DNA from: Flavobacteriales bacterium
GTDB taxonomy: Bacteria; Bacteroidota; Bacteroidia; Flavobacteriales_F; PHOS-HE28
Assembly (NCBI GenBank): GCA_023957375.1
Contig: JAMLHB010000001.1
Coordinates: forward strand, 806,001-870,000
Direction of reading: 5' to 3'
DNA length: 64,000 bases
The notes beneath the pieces are model-generated. The model saw only the letters and a list, made by a program, of their open reading frames with translations, was not told the origin of the DNA and made no database searches. Both the position numbers and the translations under genes were made by a program. This document shows, one piece after another, positions 1 through 8,484 of this stretch (its first letter is position 1; each line of letters starts with the position of its first letter).

Positions 1-1
1 A

Positions 2-931
2 CTCCTGGAAGAGCAGGAATTCACGGTAACCACCCAAACCATACCCCAGGAAAAGCTGGTGGACTACCTGAACAAGGAAAAGGTAGACGCCCTACTGGTG
101 CGCAGCGCCACCAAGGTGCGCAAAGAGCTGATCAATGCCTGCCCCGGCCTGAAGCTGATCGGGCGCGGTGGCGTGGGCATGGACAACATCGACGTGGAAT
201 ATGCCCGCAGCAAGGGCCTCAAGGTGGTGAACACGCCCACCAGCAGCTGCATCAGTGTGGCGGAGCTGGTGATGGCCCACCTCTACGGTTTGATGCGCGA
301 CCTGTACAAAGCCAACCGCCGCATGCCTGCCGAAGGCCACACAGCCTTCAAGGAAATGAAGAAGGAATATGGCAAAGGCACCGAGCTGCGCGGGAAAACG
401 TTGGGCATCCTGGGCTTCGGCCGCATCGGCCGCTGGGTGGCCCGCTATGCGGTTGGCGCAGGCATGAAGGTGATCTATACCGACCGCAGCGCCACTGCCG
501 ACTACATCGAGCTGGACCTCAACGGCGAGGTGCACCGGGTGGGCATCAAGATGGTGCCGCTGGATGAATTGCTGGCCAAAAGTGACGCCATTACCGTGCA
601 CGTGAGCCACGGGGGTGAAGGCAATTTCGCATTGGGGAAGGCCGAGTTTGAACAGATGAAGCCGGGCATGTTGCTGGTGAACACCTCCCGGGGGTCTTCC
701 ATCGACGAGAAGGAACTGATCGCCGCGTTGAAGGGCGGGAGGGTCCGGGCGGCAGGCTTGGACGTGTTCATGAACGAACCCGCGCCCGACCCCGAACTGC
801 TGAAACTGCCTAACGTCAGCCTTTCGCCCCACATCGGTGCCGCCACCGTGGAGGCACAGGACCGCATCGGGCAGGAACTGGCCGACCAGTTGATCGCGTG
901 GAGGGAGGAGGTGGCCGTGGGGCGCGGATGA
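2..931 (+). CDS. serA: D-3-phosphoglycerate dehydrogenase, 5'-truncated by window edge
   Basis: The gene begins before the window: the frame is open from base 2, and the first start-like codon (GTG at 59) lies inside the fold. The product is an NAD-dependent D-2-hydroxyacid dehydrogenase, most likely the enzyme that oxidises 3-phosphoglycerate to 3-phosphohydroxypyruvate, the first step of serine synthesis. Visible marks are RGGVGMDNID, the NAD-binding GILGFGRIGR, NTSRG with the active-site Arg, the Glu in FMNEPAP and the catalytic His in SPHIGAAT. It ends soon after that His, so it is the short form without a C-terminal ACT domain and should lack ACT-mediated serine feedback. Its stop overlaps the ATG of the DUF1015 gene (ATGA), a pairing common in Bacteroidota. 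Another 2-hydroxyacid dehydrogenase specificity cannot be fully excluded. Confidence 0.88.
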   Translation, partial: LLEEQEFTVTTQTIPQEKLVDYLNKEKVDALLVRSATKVRKELINACPGLKLIGRGGVGMDNIDVEYARSKGLKVVNTPTSSCISVAELVMAHLYGLMRDLYKANRRMPAEGHTAFKEMKKEYGKGTELRGKTLGILGFGRIGRWVARYAVGAGMKVIYTDRSATADYIELDLNGEVHRVGIKMVPLDELLAKSDAITVHVSHGGEGNFALGKAEFEQMKPGMLLVNTSRGSSIDEKELIAALKGGRVRAAGLDVFMNEPAPDPELLKLPNVSLSPHIGAATVEAQDRIGQELADQLIAWREEVAVGRG

Positions 932-2145
932 TCCATGTGCGCCCTTTCCGGGCATGGCGCCCAGTGCCGCACTTGGCCCACCTGGTCGGTTCCCGGTCCT
1001 TCCTGCAATATTCCGCAGCGGAGATCAAGGCCCGCTTGGAGGGAAACCCGTACACCTTTCTGCATGTGATCCATGCCGACCACGAACGGGCCGGAAGCTC
1101 CCGTTCGGAGCATTTTGATGCCGTGCGGGACAAGTTCATGGAGTTCACCGAACGGGGCATCCTCCAACGCGAGGAGCAGCCCGTCTTCTATGCCTACGCA
1201 CAAACCGCCGCTGCTTTTTCCTCCCTCGGGATCATTGGCGTGGTGGACGTGGGCGACTACGAGGAGGGACGGATCAAGGTGCACGAACACACCTTGGCCA
1301 ACCGGGAGGAGCTCTTCACCGACTACCTCCAACACACGGGGATCAATGCCGAACCCGTGCTATTGGCCATGCCCGATGATGATGCCATTGAAGCGGAACT
1401 GGCACGCGCTGCCGAGGGAACGCCCTTGTTCGATTTCACCACCACCGACCAGGTGAGGCACCGTTATTGGCGGATGGACGACGCAGTTGTGCAACAACGC
1501 CTGCAAGAACAGTTCAGCCGGTTGCCCGCCTTGTACATCGCCGACGGCCACCACCGTTGTGCGAGCAGCGCCCTGCTGGCCCGGCGTACCAAGGCTGCTC
1601 CGGGCACGCCAGGCGCAGGCTTCATGGCCTTGATCGTGCCCGAGAGGCAGCTGCACATCTTCAATTATGACCGCACGGTATCAGGGCTCAACGGCCTCTC
1701 CCCTGCCAAGTTCATGGATGCCTTGAAGCGCATCGGCCCGGTGCGGGAGCTTCCGGGCGGCGCAAGCCATCCGACAGCCGGGAACGTGCAATTCCTGGTG
1801 GACGGTAGCTGGCACGAACTGCGCTTCCTGCCGCCCATCTCAGACCGCCCCGTGGAGGCCTTGGATGCCGAACGCTTGGGCAGCCAAGTGCTTGGGCCCG
1901 TACTCGGCCTCGGCGACATGCGCACCGAACCACGGCTTCACTTTGTGCCCGGCACGGCCGGGGTGCAAGCCTTGGAGCACGCCGTTGCCACGGGCCGCGC
2001 CGATGCGGCGTTCCACCTCAGGGCGGTATCTTTCGCACAACTCCGGGCCGTGGCCGACAGCGGTGGGTGCATGCCGCCGAAATCCACGTGGATCGAACCC
2101 AAGCTGCGCAGTGGGCTGACCATATACTCCCTGGAGGACGCGTGA
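928..2145 (+). CDS. DUF1015 family protein
   Basis: A 405-residue cytoplasmic protein of the DUF1015 family, whose biochemical role is not established. The start is the ATG at 928, which overlaps the serA stop and gives the family-typical N-terminus MIHVRPFRAWRP; the frame is open upstream to a GTG at 898 but that extension is only low-complexity Gly/Arg. Family features are FLHVIHAD near residue 50, the motif YIADGHHRCASS near residue 210 with conserved His residues, and FMALIVPERQLHIFNYDRTV after it. Because it follows serA directly and the next gene starts on the base after its stop, the three are probably co-transcribed. A link to serine metabolism is inferred from this neighbourhood only. 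Confidence 0.85.
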   Translation: MIHVRPFRAWRPVPHLAHLVGSRSFLQYSAAEIKARLEGNPYTFLHVIHADHERAGSSRSEHFDAVRDKFMEFTERGILQREEQPVFYAYAQTAAAFSSLGIIGVVDVGDYEEGRIKVHEHTLANREELFTDYLQHTGINAEPVLLAMPDDDAIEAELARAAEGTPLFDFTTTDQVRHRYWRMDDAVVQQRLQEQFSRLPALYIADGHHRCASSALLARRTKAAPGTPGAGFMALIVPERQLHIFNYDRTVSGLNGLSPAKFMDALKRIGPVRELPGGASHPTAGNVQFLVDGSWHELRFLPPISDRPVEALDAERLGSQVLGPVLGLGDMRTEPRLHFVPGTAGVQALEHAVATGRADAAFHLRAVSFAQLRAVADSGGCMPPKSTWIEPKLRSGLTIYSLEDA

Positions 2146-2823
2146 ATGGACAAGGCAGCCTTGGCGGAACGCTACGCACGGGTGAAGGCGCAACTCCCTC
2201 CCGGCGTGGAACTGGTGGCCGTGAGCAAGACGCGCACCGTGGAAGAGATCAAGGCCTTGTATGACCTGGGCCAGCGCGCCTTCGGCGAGAACTACCCGCA
2301 GGAACTGCGCGACAAGCACCCCTTGTTGCCAAGTGACATCGATTGGCACTTCATCGGTACCCTGCAGACCAACAAGGTAAAGTACGTCGCCCCCTTCGCG
2401 CATTTGGTGCACGGAGTGGACAGCAAACGGCTGTTGGACGAGCTGAACAAACGGGCCGCGGCCACCGGCCGGCAACTGGGCGTGTTGCTGCAGGTGCACA
2501 TTGCCCAAGAGGAAACCAAGCATGGATTCCTGCCTGCGGAGCTTCGCGAGCTGTGCAGCGGCGGGCGCTTCCGCCAGCGCTGGCCCAACCTGGTCTTCCG
2601 AGGGCTGATGGGCATGGCCACCAACACCGATGACCATGGCCAGGTGGGCAGGGAGTTCGGCGGCCTTGCCGCACTGCGCGCCGAGCTGGCACAAAACGCG
2701 GCATTGGCCGAAGAGCCGTTCACCGAGCTTTCCATGGGCATGAGCGGCGATCTGCCGGAAGCCTTGGCGGCAGGCAGCACCATGGTGCGTATTGGCACGG
2801 CCATCTTCGGCGAGCGGCACTGA
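2146..2823 (+). CDS. yggS: YggS-family pyridoxal-phosphate-binding protein
   Basis: A 225-residue single-domain PLP protein of the YggS/PROSC family, which holds pyridoxal 5'-phosphate and helps keep vitamin B6 pools and some amino acids in balance; no catalytic reaction is firmly assigned to the family. The PLP lysine is in AVSKTR (about residue 28), followed by FGENY, WHFIGTLQTNK, and near the C-terminus the phosphate-binding SMGMSGD and VRIGTAIFG. Length is normal for the family. The ATG follows the upstream stop with no gap, so translation is probably coupled to the DUF1015 gene. Confidence 0.9.
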   Translation: MDKAALAERYARVKAQLPPGVELVAVSKTRTVEEIKALYDLGQRAFGENYPQELRDKHPLLPSDIDWHFIGTLQTNKVKYVAPFAHLVHGVDSKRLLDELNKRAAATGRQLGVLLQVHIAQEETKHGFLPAELRELCSGGRFRQRWPNLVFRGLMGMATNTDDHGQVGREFGGLAALRAELAQNAALAEEPFTELSMGMSGDLPEALAAGSTMVRIGTAIFGERH

Positions 2824-2901
2824 GCCGCAACTACGGCAAGCAACCCAATGGCGGGGGGTGCGTCTTTCCGGCATACCTTCGATGTTGCCAATCCCTGCCC
2901 C

Positions 2902-3921
2902 ATGACCGCGCGCTACCTGCTCTCCTGCACCACCGTCTGCATCTTGTTCACAACAAGTGTTCAAGCCCAACGCAACCTGGAGATCGGCCTGCAGGTGGGC
3001 GCCGACCATTTTTCCGGCGACTTGGGCAATTGGCACGGGTCCGTGCAATGGAACGGCATCCGCCCCGCCATGTCCATCACCTTCCGGGATTACCTCAACA
3101 ATCCCAAGCGCTACATCACCCGTGCACTGACCACCGAGACCCGCTTGGGCTGGTACCGGCTGGGCTACAACGAACTGGCGCCCACGGGCGGCAAGCAAGG
3201 GGTGGAACTGCGCAACTACCGCCGCGGCCTCAACTTCAGGAACGACTTGTTCGGAATCAGCCAACACCTGGTGCTGAACATGTACCGGGAACCCTTCCAA
3301 CCGCTCTATCAGCAACGGTTCTTCGCGTATTCCTACGTGGGGGTCGGGCTCTTCTACGGCCGCCCCAAGGCCGACCTGTTCAACGGGCCCGCCAACATGG
3401 CCAACCGCTACTACGCCTGGTCGGACGGCACTATCCGCGACCGGCCGCGGGGTGAATCCGATGCCCAAGTGATCGGCCAGGACGGAACGTATGAAACCGA
3501 CCTCTATAGCTGGATCACCGAAGGCACCGGCGGAGGAAAAGAGGCCAAGGCCCTCAGCAAGGCTCCCAGCCCATGGCATGTGGGCATACCCGTGGGGTTC
3601 GGATTGCGCTACATGGTTACGCGCAAGCTTTCCGTGGGCATGGAATTCAGCTACTACATGTTCTTCACCGACATGCTGGATGCCGTGAGCGACCGCTATG
3701 CGACCTACGATGAACTGGCCCGCGCCTACCCCGACAGCACACAGCAGATGATGGCCCGATACATCAGTGACCCCACCGGCTGGGGCACCAATGGCAAGGA
3801 GAGCCTCTTCACCAGCCGCCGGGGCAACCCCGGCCTGCCCGATTCGTTCAGCTACTTCAGCGTGGAGGTCAGTTGGACCTTCAAGCGCAGCCCCATGAGG
3901 CGCACGTTCGTATCGCTGTAA
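2902..3921 (+). CDS. Outer-membrane beta-barrel protein (DUF6089-like)
   Basis: A 339-residue exported protein. The ATG at 2902 is chosen because it gives a signal peptide (MTARYLLSCTTVCILF..., predicted cleavage after VQAQ); the frame is open upstream to 2848 but would bury that peptide. The mature part begins EIGLQVGADHFSGDLGNW, the usual opening of DUF6089-like Bacteroidota barrel proteins, and alternates aromatic and polar strands (YSYVGVGLFYGRPKA, VGFGLRYMVTRKLSVGMEF) typical of an outer-membrane barrel. It ends in a strand rich in hydrophobic residues. Some relatives belong to the T9SS or gliding apparatus, but nothing here fixes that role. Confidence 0.7.
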   Translation: MTARYLLSCTTVCILFTTSVQAQRNLEIGLQVGADHFSGDLGNWHGSVQWNGIRPAMSITFRDYLNNPKRYITRALTTETRLGWYRLGYNELAPTGGKQGVELRNYRRGLNFRNDLFGISQHLVLNMYREPFQPLYQQRFFAYSYVGVGLFYGRPKADLFNGPANMANRYYAWSDGTIRDRPRGESDAQVIGQDGTYETDLYSWITEGTGGGKEAKALSKAPSPWHVGIPVGFGLRYMVTRKLSVGMEFSYYMFFTDMLDAVSDRYATYDELARAYPDSTQQMMARYISDPTGWGTNGKESLFTSRRGNPGLPDSFSYFSVEVSWTFKRSPMRRTFVSL

Positions 3922-3948
3922 AACGGGGCTCTTCCCCTTGTCGTGGGA

Positions 3949-4341
3949 TCAAGGTGCAAAGGCAGGGCCGTTGATCGCGGTGCACAAAGCGGTATCGGCA
4001 GCGGATTGCATGGGCCTTACGCCGCCGTCCACCCATAAGGTGAGGGTGCCCTGCACCGGCGGACCCGAATCCCGCTCCAACCGGCATGCCCTGAAGAACA
4101 AGTTGTCACCGTCCTTCAGGTGCAGCGTCCATTGGCCTTCACCCGGCACCGTATCCCCTGTTCCGGGGTCCACGGTCCCCATCAACGTATCCGTCTTGGA
4201 CTGCAAGGCTCCCGGCGCGTAGCGGATCACGCAACCGTTGCAGCGTGCGTGCAACGTGGCGTTCAGCAAGGCCTTCTCCTCTTCCTTGCACCCTATGGCC
4301 AAGAGAGTGCTTGCCAGCAAAAGCAACCAAGAATGACGCAT
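3949..4341 (-). CDS. Small putative lipoprotein, unknown function
   Basis: A 130-residue protein of unknown function. The ATG at 4341 is used because it opens a lipoprotein signal peptide (MRHSWLLLLASTLLAIGC) with the lipobox LAIGC. The rest is short and contains four further Cys (RCNGC near residue 35, FRAC near 83, ALC near the end) that could form disulfides in the periplasm. It lies immediately downstream of kdnB on the same strand (29 bases), so it may be co-transcribed, but no link to sugar metabolism is visible. Confidence 0.6.
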   Translation of the reverse strand: MRHSWLLLLASTLLAIGCKEEEKALLNATLHARCNGCVIRYAPGALQSKTDTLMGTVDPGTGDTVPGEGQWTLHLKDGDNLFFRACRLERDSGPPVQGTLTLWVDGGVRPMQSAADTALCTAINGPAFAP

Positions 4342-4370
4342 GGGCCGAAAGTAATCCGATCCCACGCCCC

Positions 4371-5453
4371 TTACATCCTCCGGTACCACCCCTTGATCCG
4401 CTCCCGGTCCAGCACCTTTTCCCAATCGGGCCCGAAGGCGTGGTCCCACATGTGCGGCAGCGCGTATGCCACCTCCGCCATGGCACTGATGGTCTCCTCG
4501 CTCCAGCCCTTGGCCAGTCCTTGCGGGATGTGCACCTGGTTGTGCTTCACCATGCCCTTGAACTCTTGCACGTAGTCGCCATACACGTCCTCCAGCTTAT
4601 CAAAGGCGATGCAGTTGGCGATGCAATGGTGGATGTCCAGCACCTTGCCCAAGCCGTAGCTCAGCGCGTGGCACACGCCCACCTCGCTGTACGTCAGGCT
4701 GAGGCCGCCCATGTAGCTGGCCACCATCAACAGCTCGTCGCTCTTGGGGTCGGTGCGGTCCAGCTTCAAGTACACTTGGCGGCACATCTCCAAGGCCTTC
4801 TCGCTGTAGGCCTCGGCGAAGGTGTTCTTCTTGGTGCCGGTGATGGCCTCCACGCTGTGGATGTAAGTGTCCATGCCGGTGTAAAACCATTGGTCCTGCG
4901 GCACCGTGGCGATCAGGTCGGGGTCCAGCACGATCTGGTCGCAGACGGTCCAGTCGCACTTCAGGCCCAGCTTCTTCACCGGGCCGGTGAGCACGGCGGT
5001 CATGCTTACCTCCGCGCCCGTGCCGCTGATGGTGGGCACCGCGCAATGCCAGATACCCGGCTTCTTGATCAGGTTCAGGCCCTGGTACTGCACGCTGCTG
5101 CCCTCGTTGGTGAACATCAGGGAGGCGGCTTTGGCAATGTCCATCATGGTGCCGCCGCCGATACCGATGATGCCGGCCGGAAGTCCCTTTCGCCCGAGCA
5201 CGTCATCGCGCAGCGCATCGATCTGCGAGGTCTTGGGTTCATCCTTGGCACTGATGAAGAAGAGTTCGTCTCCCTCCTGCACCGGCAGGCGCTTCTTGAA
5301 ATCTTCCTTGTCGGCGAAGTAATCGTCCACCACAAAGACCATGAAGCCCTTGTTGGTACTGCGGTGCGGCGCAAGGATCTCGCCCAGTTTATCGAACGAG
5401 CCACGGCCGTAACAGGTCTTGGTCACAGATTTGAAATTGCGGAAGAGTTGCAT
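4371..5453 (-). CDS. kdnB: 3-deoxy-alpha-D-manno-octulosonate 8-oxidase (Fe-dependent alcohol dehydrogenase family)
   Basis: A 360-residue group III, metal-dependent alcohol dehydrogenase that closely resembles KdnB as I remember it from Shewanella. KdnB oxidises C8 of Kdo so that KdnA can install an amino group, giving 8-amino-3,8-dideoxy-manno-octulosonate for lipopolysaccharide. Family marks are KGFMVFVVDDYF (residues 35-46), the nucleotide-binding IGIGGGTMMDIAKA (97-110), TISGTGAEVS (141-150), and likely metal ligands D195 and H199 (GMDTYIHS), H262 (CHALSYGL) and a His of DIHHCIAN (273-280). The ATG at 5453 gives the proper N-terminus MQLFRNFKSVTK; the frame runs further upstream through a repeat. 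Its partner kdnA is on the same strand 4.5 kb away, beyond a plus-strand block. Confidence 0.88.
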   Translation of the reverse strand: MQLFRNFKSVTKTCYGRGSFDKLGEILAPHRSTNKGFMVFVVDDYFADKEDFKKRLPVQEGDELFFISAKDEPKTSQIDALRDDVLGRKGLPAGIIGIGGGTMMDIAKAASLMFTNEGSSVQYQGLNLIKKPGIWHCAVPTISGTGAEVSMTAVLTGPVKKLGLKCDWTVCDQIVLDPDLIATVPQDQWFYTGMDTYIHSVEAITGTKKNTFAEAYSEKALEMCRQVYLKLDRTDPKSDELLMVASYMGGLSLTYSEVGVCHALSYGLGKVLDIHHCIANCIAFDKLEDVYGDYVQEFKGMVKHNQVHIPQGLAKGWSEETISAMAEVAYALPHMWDHAFGPDWEKVLDRERIKGWYRRM

Positions 5454-5504
5454 GCCGCAAAGGAACGGAGGAAAGGCGGGCTTTGGGGCGCGTGCCTCAT
5501 CTTC

Positions 5505-5632
5505 CTGGAACCGCCGATGGACGGGGATGGGCACGGACATCATCCGTGTAGTACCTCCACCGTTCCGCTGAGCACCCTTTACAAGCAGCGATCCAAGTTC
5601 ATCCGTGTGCACCCGTGGGGAAATGCCGCCCG
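5505..5632. repeat. Inverted repeat with iterated ~10-base arms (CACGGATG type)
   Basis: The 209-base gap between kdnB and the divergent DoxX gene holds two facing arms. The left arm (about 5509-5540) iterates GATGGACGGG, GATGGGCACG and similar; the right arm (about 5588-5622) reads TTCATCCGTG then TGCACCCGTG. The match is imperfect. The unit resembles the element at 33010-33118. Confidence 0.5.
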
Positions 5633-5662
5633 TGGCTATCCTTGTGGCCAACCTGCACCGCC

Positions 5663-6094
5663 ATGAACTGCACCACGGAATGCTTGGCCAACCTCGGCCT
5701 CACACCCATCCACTTGCTGCAACTGGCCTTCTCCGCCTTCATCGCCGTGCTCTTCATCCAGTCCGGGCTGGACAAGGTGTTCAACTGGAAAAGTGAGAAG
5801 GATTTCTATACCAAGCACTTCGCCAAGAGCATCCTCAATGGCTCGGTTTTCCTGCTGATGCCCGTGATCACCTTGATGGAGCTTGCAGCAGGGTTGTTCT
5901 CGGCCGCCGGTTTCTTCCAGGTATTGTTCTCCGGAAACACCAGCTTGGGTACGCTGGGCATGCTCCTGGCCTGTGCCGCGCTCACCATGCTTTTCTTCGG
6001 CCAGCGCGTGGCCAAGGACTACAAGGGGGCGGCTGTGCTGGTGCCGTATTTCTTGGCGTGTGCGGCGGGGCTGGCCGTGTTCATTTTATGGTGA
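5663..6094 (+). CDS. DoxX-like small membrane protein
   Basis: A 143-residue integral membrane protein with about four hydrophobic segments (IHLLQLAFSAFIAVLFIQSG, FLLMPVITLMELAAGLF, LGMLLACAALTMLFF and AVLVPYFLACAAGLAVFIL). The first segment ends in SGLDKVFNWKSEKDF, the usual early motif of DoxX/DoxD-like quinone-associated membrane proteins of Bacteroidota. The ATG at 5663 is preferred because upstream codons are in a repeat. It precedes the sNOR-like cluster by 281 bases on the same strand. A redox role fits the family and neighbours but is not shown. Confidence 0.65.
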   Translation: MNCTTECLANLGLTPIHLLQLAFSAFIAVLFIQSGLDKVFNWKSEKDFYTKHFAKSILNGSVFLLMPVITLMELAAGLFSAAGFFQVLFSGNTSLGTLGMLLACAALTMLFFGQRVAKDYKGAAVLVPYFLACAAGLAVFILW

Positions 6095-6375
6095 TCTGAG
6101 CGATCCACGGGGCGCTGCCCCGCTGCGCCTTGTTGCGTGCCGCCAAGCACTTGTTACCGTTCCGTGCCAAATCAGGACCTTCACATCCATAATTGGAAAG
6201 ATCGTTTAGTTTCGCCGCTGCAACCCACCCTGCCCAACACGTGCAAGCCGGAAGGGTCCATGGCGGCCAGCCGTTCAAGGTGCCTGCTTTGGGAACATGG
6301 ACGGAGGGCCAGGGCGGCAGGTAGTGGAACCGGTCAAGTGAAGATGGAAGTGATATCAAAACAAGCCGTATCAAC

Positions 6376-6963
6376 ATGTACTGCACCAGCATGCTTCTGA
6401 CCATTCAACACAGCGCCGCGCTGATCTCCCTGATCGGGGCGTTGGTGGTGGTGGGCGTTGTCCTCTTTCTGTTCACCACCTCGGACCAAGGGGACGAAAA
6501 ACACGAGGCCAAAAAGATGGTATATGCCCTGCGGGGCAAGTACTTCCTGGGCTTGGCCGCCGTGATCGTGGTGGGCTTGGTGATCACCCTCGGGATGCTG
6601 CCCTACCCCAAGTTCCAAACCGAAGCGCCCGATCAAACGATCGTAGTGGTCGGTTCGCAATGGTCTTGGAAGATGGGTCCCGGTGAATTGCCGGCCGAGC
6701 CCAAGAAGTTCAAGGGCAAAAGCACCATCACACTGCCACCCGGCAAGACGATCCAGTTCCTGGTAACAGCCTCGGATGTCACCCACAACTTCGCCATTTA
6801 CAACGAGCAGGGCGTGCTGTTGGCCCAAACGCAGGCCATGCCGGGCTATTGGAACGACCTCCGGTACACCTTCGCCCAGGGTGGCACGTTCAAAGTGCTC
6901 TGCTTGGAGTACTGCGGTGCGCCGCATACCGTGATGACGGGAAAGATCGTAGTGGAACAATGA
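6376..6963 (+). CDS. norS: Heme-copper oxidoreductase subunit II with CuA site (sNOR-type NorS)
   Basis: A 195-residue membrane protein with two N-terminal helices (about 7-34 and 55-75) and a periplasmic cupredoxin domain. A complete CuA site is present: H137 in DVTHNF, then C176, E178, C180, H184 and M187 in CLEYCGAPHTVM. CuA takes electrons from a soluble donor such as cytochrome c and passes them to subunit I. The gene order subunit II, subunit I, senC, small membrane protein matches the norSY-senC-orf1 cluster of ammonia-oxidising bacteria, so I call it the sNOR small subunit. If subunit I is instead an oxygen reductase, this would be a B-type oxidase subunit II. No NO-sensing regulator site could be recognised upstream. 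Confidence 0.72.
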   Translation: MYCTSMLLTIQHSAALISLIGALVVVGVVLFLFTTSDQGDEKHEAKKMVYALRGKYFLGLAAVIVVGLVITLGMLPYPKFQTEAPDQTIVVVGSQWSWKMGPGELPAEPKKFKGKSTITLPPGKTIQFLVTASDVTHNFAIYNEQGVLLAQTQAMPGYWNDLRYTFAQGGTFKVLCLEYCGAPHTVMTGKIVVEQ

Positions 6964-6982
6964 CCAAATAGATCATAGATCA

Positions 6983-8461
6983 ATGACAGCATTCAATCCC
7001 GAAGACCGCGGACGGCACAAAAAGCTGATCCTCACCTGGAGCATCACCTTCCTGGTCCTCTTCCCGCTTTTGATCGTTCTAGGCCTGTTGATGCGCATGA
7101 ACCAGGGTGAAGTGATCAAGGTGGACAATGCCACCTTCTATTCGTACATGACCCTGCACGGCTTAGGCATGGCGGGTGTGTTGTTCAGCATGGCGTGGGC
7201 GGCGGTGTTCTATTTGGTGGGCACCCGCTATGTGAAGTTGAACATCGGGTTGGGCTACGCCGTGTTCCTGTTGGTGGTGATCGGCTCGGTGGGCTTGGCC
7301 GTGGCCACCTTGATCGGCAAGTTCGCGGCAGGGTGGTACATGCTTTACCCGCTGCCCTTCATCGGAGCCACCTGGAAGGCATGGACAACGGGCCTGGCCA
7401 TTATCTCCTTGATCATCATGGGCGTGGCCTGGCTGATCGGCTGCCTGCACGTGGTCTACGCGCTCTCCCGTGAATACGGCGGGTTCACCAATTTGATCGG
7501 CTGGCAGTATTTGGGAAAGAAGCCGCCGGAAAAGGAACTGCCCCCCTTGGCGCTGATCGCCACCATCAGCTTGGTGCCGGGCATACTGGCCTTCATTGCC
7601 GGTGCAGCGATGCTGGTGATGTATCTGCTGCAGCACCTGGAACCCAGCCTTTCCTTCGATGCGTTGGTGCAGAAGAACCTGATGTTCTTCTTCGGCCACA
7701 CCTTGGTGAACATCACCATGTATTGCGGCGTGGGCTGGTTGTACACCCTGCTGCCGGAGTTCACCGGGCGTGAGTGGAAGCTCAACAAGCTGACCGTGTA
7801 CGCATGGAACGCCACCTTCTTCTTTATCGTCTTTGCCTACTTCCACCACCTGTACATGGATTTCGTACAGCCCACCGGGCTGCAGATCGCCGGGCAGCTG
7901 GCCTCCTACTTCAGCGCCATCCCCGCCACGGCCGTCACCATGTTCGGCGTTATCGCCCAACTCTACCGCTCCAAGGTGAAGTGGGGCGTGATCCCCACGG
8001 CCTTTTTGCTGGGCGTGGCCGGATGGGCCATCGGGGGCTTCGCCGCCGTGGTGGATTCCACCATCTCCATCAACAAAGTGCTGCATAACACGCTGTGGGT
8101 GCCGGCACACTTCCACACGTACATGCTCATGGGGGTGGTGCTGCTCATCCTCGCTTTCCTCTACTACCTGGGTTCCACCGAGAAAAACCGCGACCTGTCC
8201 CCCAAGGCGGGATTCGGGTTCTGGCTGTTCGTCGCTGGGGCATACGGCTTCCTGCTGATGTTCTACCTCGGGGGCATGGAGAGCATCCCCCGCCGGTTCT
8301 CGGAATACGCGAGCTCGGGCATCGCCCACACGCACGACACGGGGGCTTTGCTGGCCAAGGTGGCCGCCCTGTTCGTGGCGTTGGTGCTCATCGGATTACT
8401 GATGATGTATGGTGCCCTGTTCAACGGGCTGCTGAAGAAGGACCAAGCCCCGGCCAAATGA
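6983..8461 (+). CDS. norY: Heme-copper oxidoreductase subunit I, probable sNOR nitric oxide reductase (NorY)
   Basis: A 492-residue polytopic subunit I with about 12-13 helices. All metal ligands are visible: low-spin heme ligands H59 (MTLHG) and H378, high-spin heme ligand H376 (VPAHFH), and CuB ligands H239 (FFGHT), H288 and H289 (YFHHLY). In B-type oxygen reductases the CuB His is followed by Pro-x-Val-Tyr, and that Tyr is cross-linked to the His and needed to split O2. Here the sequence is HTLVN, with N243 at the Tyr position. Loss of this Tyr is a hallmark of heme-copper NO reductases. With the CuA subunit, SenC and membrane protein beside it, sNOR is the best call. It would reduce 2 NO to N2O. 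An oxygen reductase using a Tyr from another helix remains possible. Confidence 0.72.
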   Translation: MTAFNPEDRGRHKKLILTWSITFLVLFPLLIVLGLLMRMNQGEVIKVDNATFYSYMTLHGLGMAGVLFSMAWAAVFYLVGTRYVKLNIGLGYAVFLLVVIGSVGLAVATLIGKFAAGWYMLYPLPFIGATWKAWTTGLAIISLIIMGVAWLIGCLHVVYALSREYGGFTNLIGWQYLGKKPPEKELPPLALIATISLVPGILAFIAGAAMLVMYLLQHLEPSLSFDALVQKNLMFFFGHTLVNITMYCGVGWLYTLLPEFTGREWKLNKLTVYAWNATFFFIVFAYFHHLYMDFVQPTGLQIAGQLASYFSAIPATAVTMFGVIAQLYRSKVKWGVIPTAFLLGVAGWAIGGFAAVVDSTISINKVLHNTLWVPAHFHTYMLMGVVLLILAFLYYLGSTEKNRDLSPKAGFGFWLFVAGAYGFLLMFYLGGMESIPRRFSEYASSGIAHTHDTGALLAKVAALFVALVLIGLLMMYGALFNGLLKKDQAPAK

Positions 8462-8484
8462 TCTCCGGCCCGGCCGGGCAGTAA

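Noticed and set aside
1840..3579. Minus-strand frame of 579 codons across the DUF1015, YggS and barrel genes
   Set aside because: It crosses three well-supported plus-strand genes and has no domain of its own.
4245..5666. Plus-strand frame of 473 codons across kdnB
   Set aside because: It mirrors the minus-strand kdnB gene, which has full family motifs; the plus-strand product is His/Leu/Val-rich and unlike any protein.
6095..6375. FNR/DNR or NsrR binding site before the sNOR-like genes
   Set aside because: I saw no TTGAT-N4-ATCAA or other convincing dyad; only a small GC hairpin without a T-run near 6106-6122.
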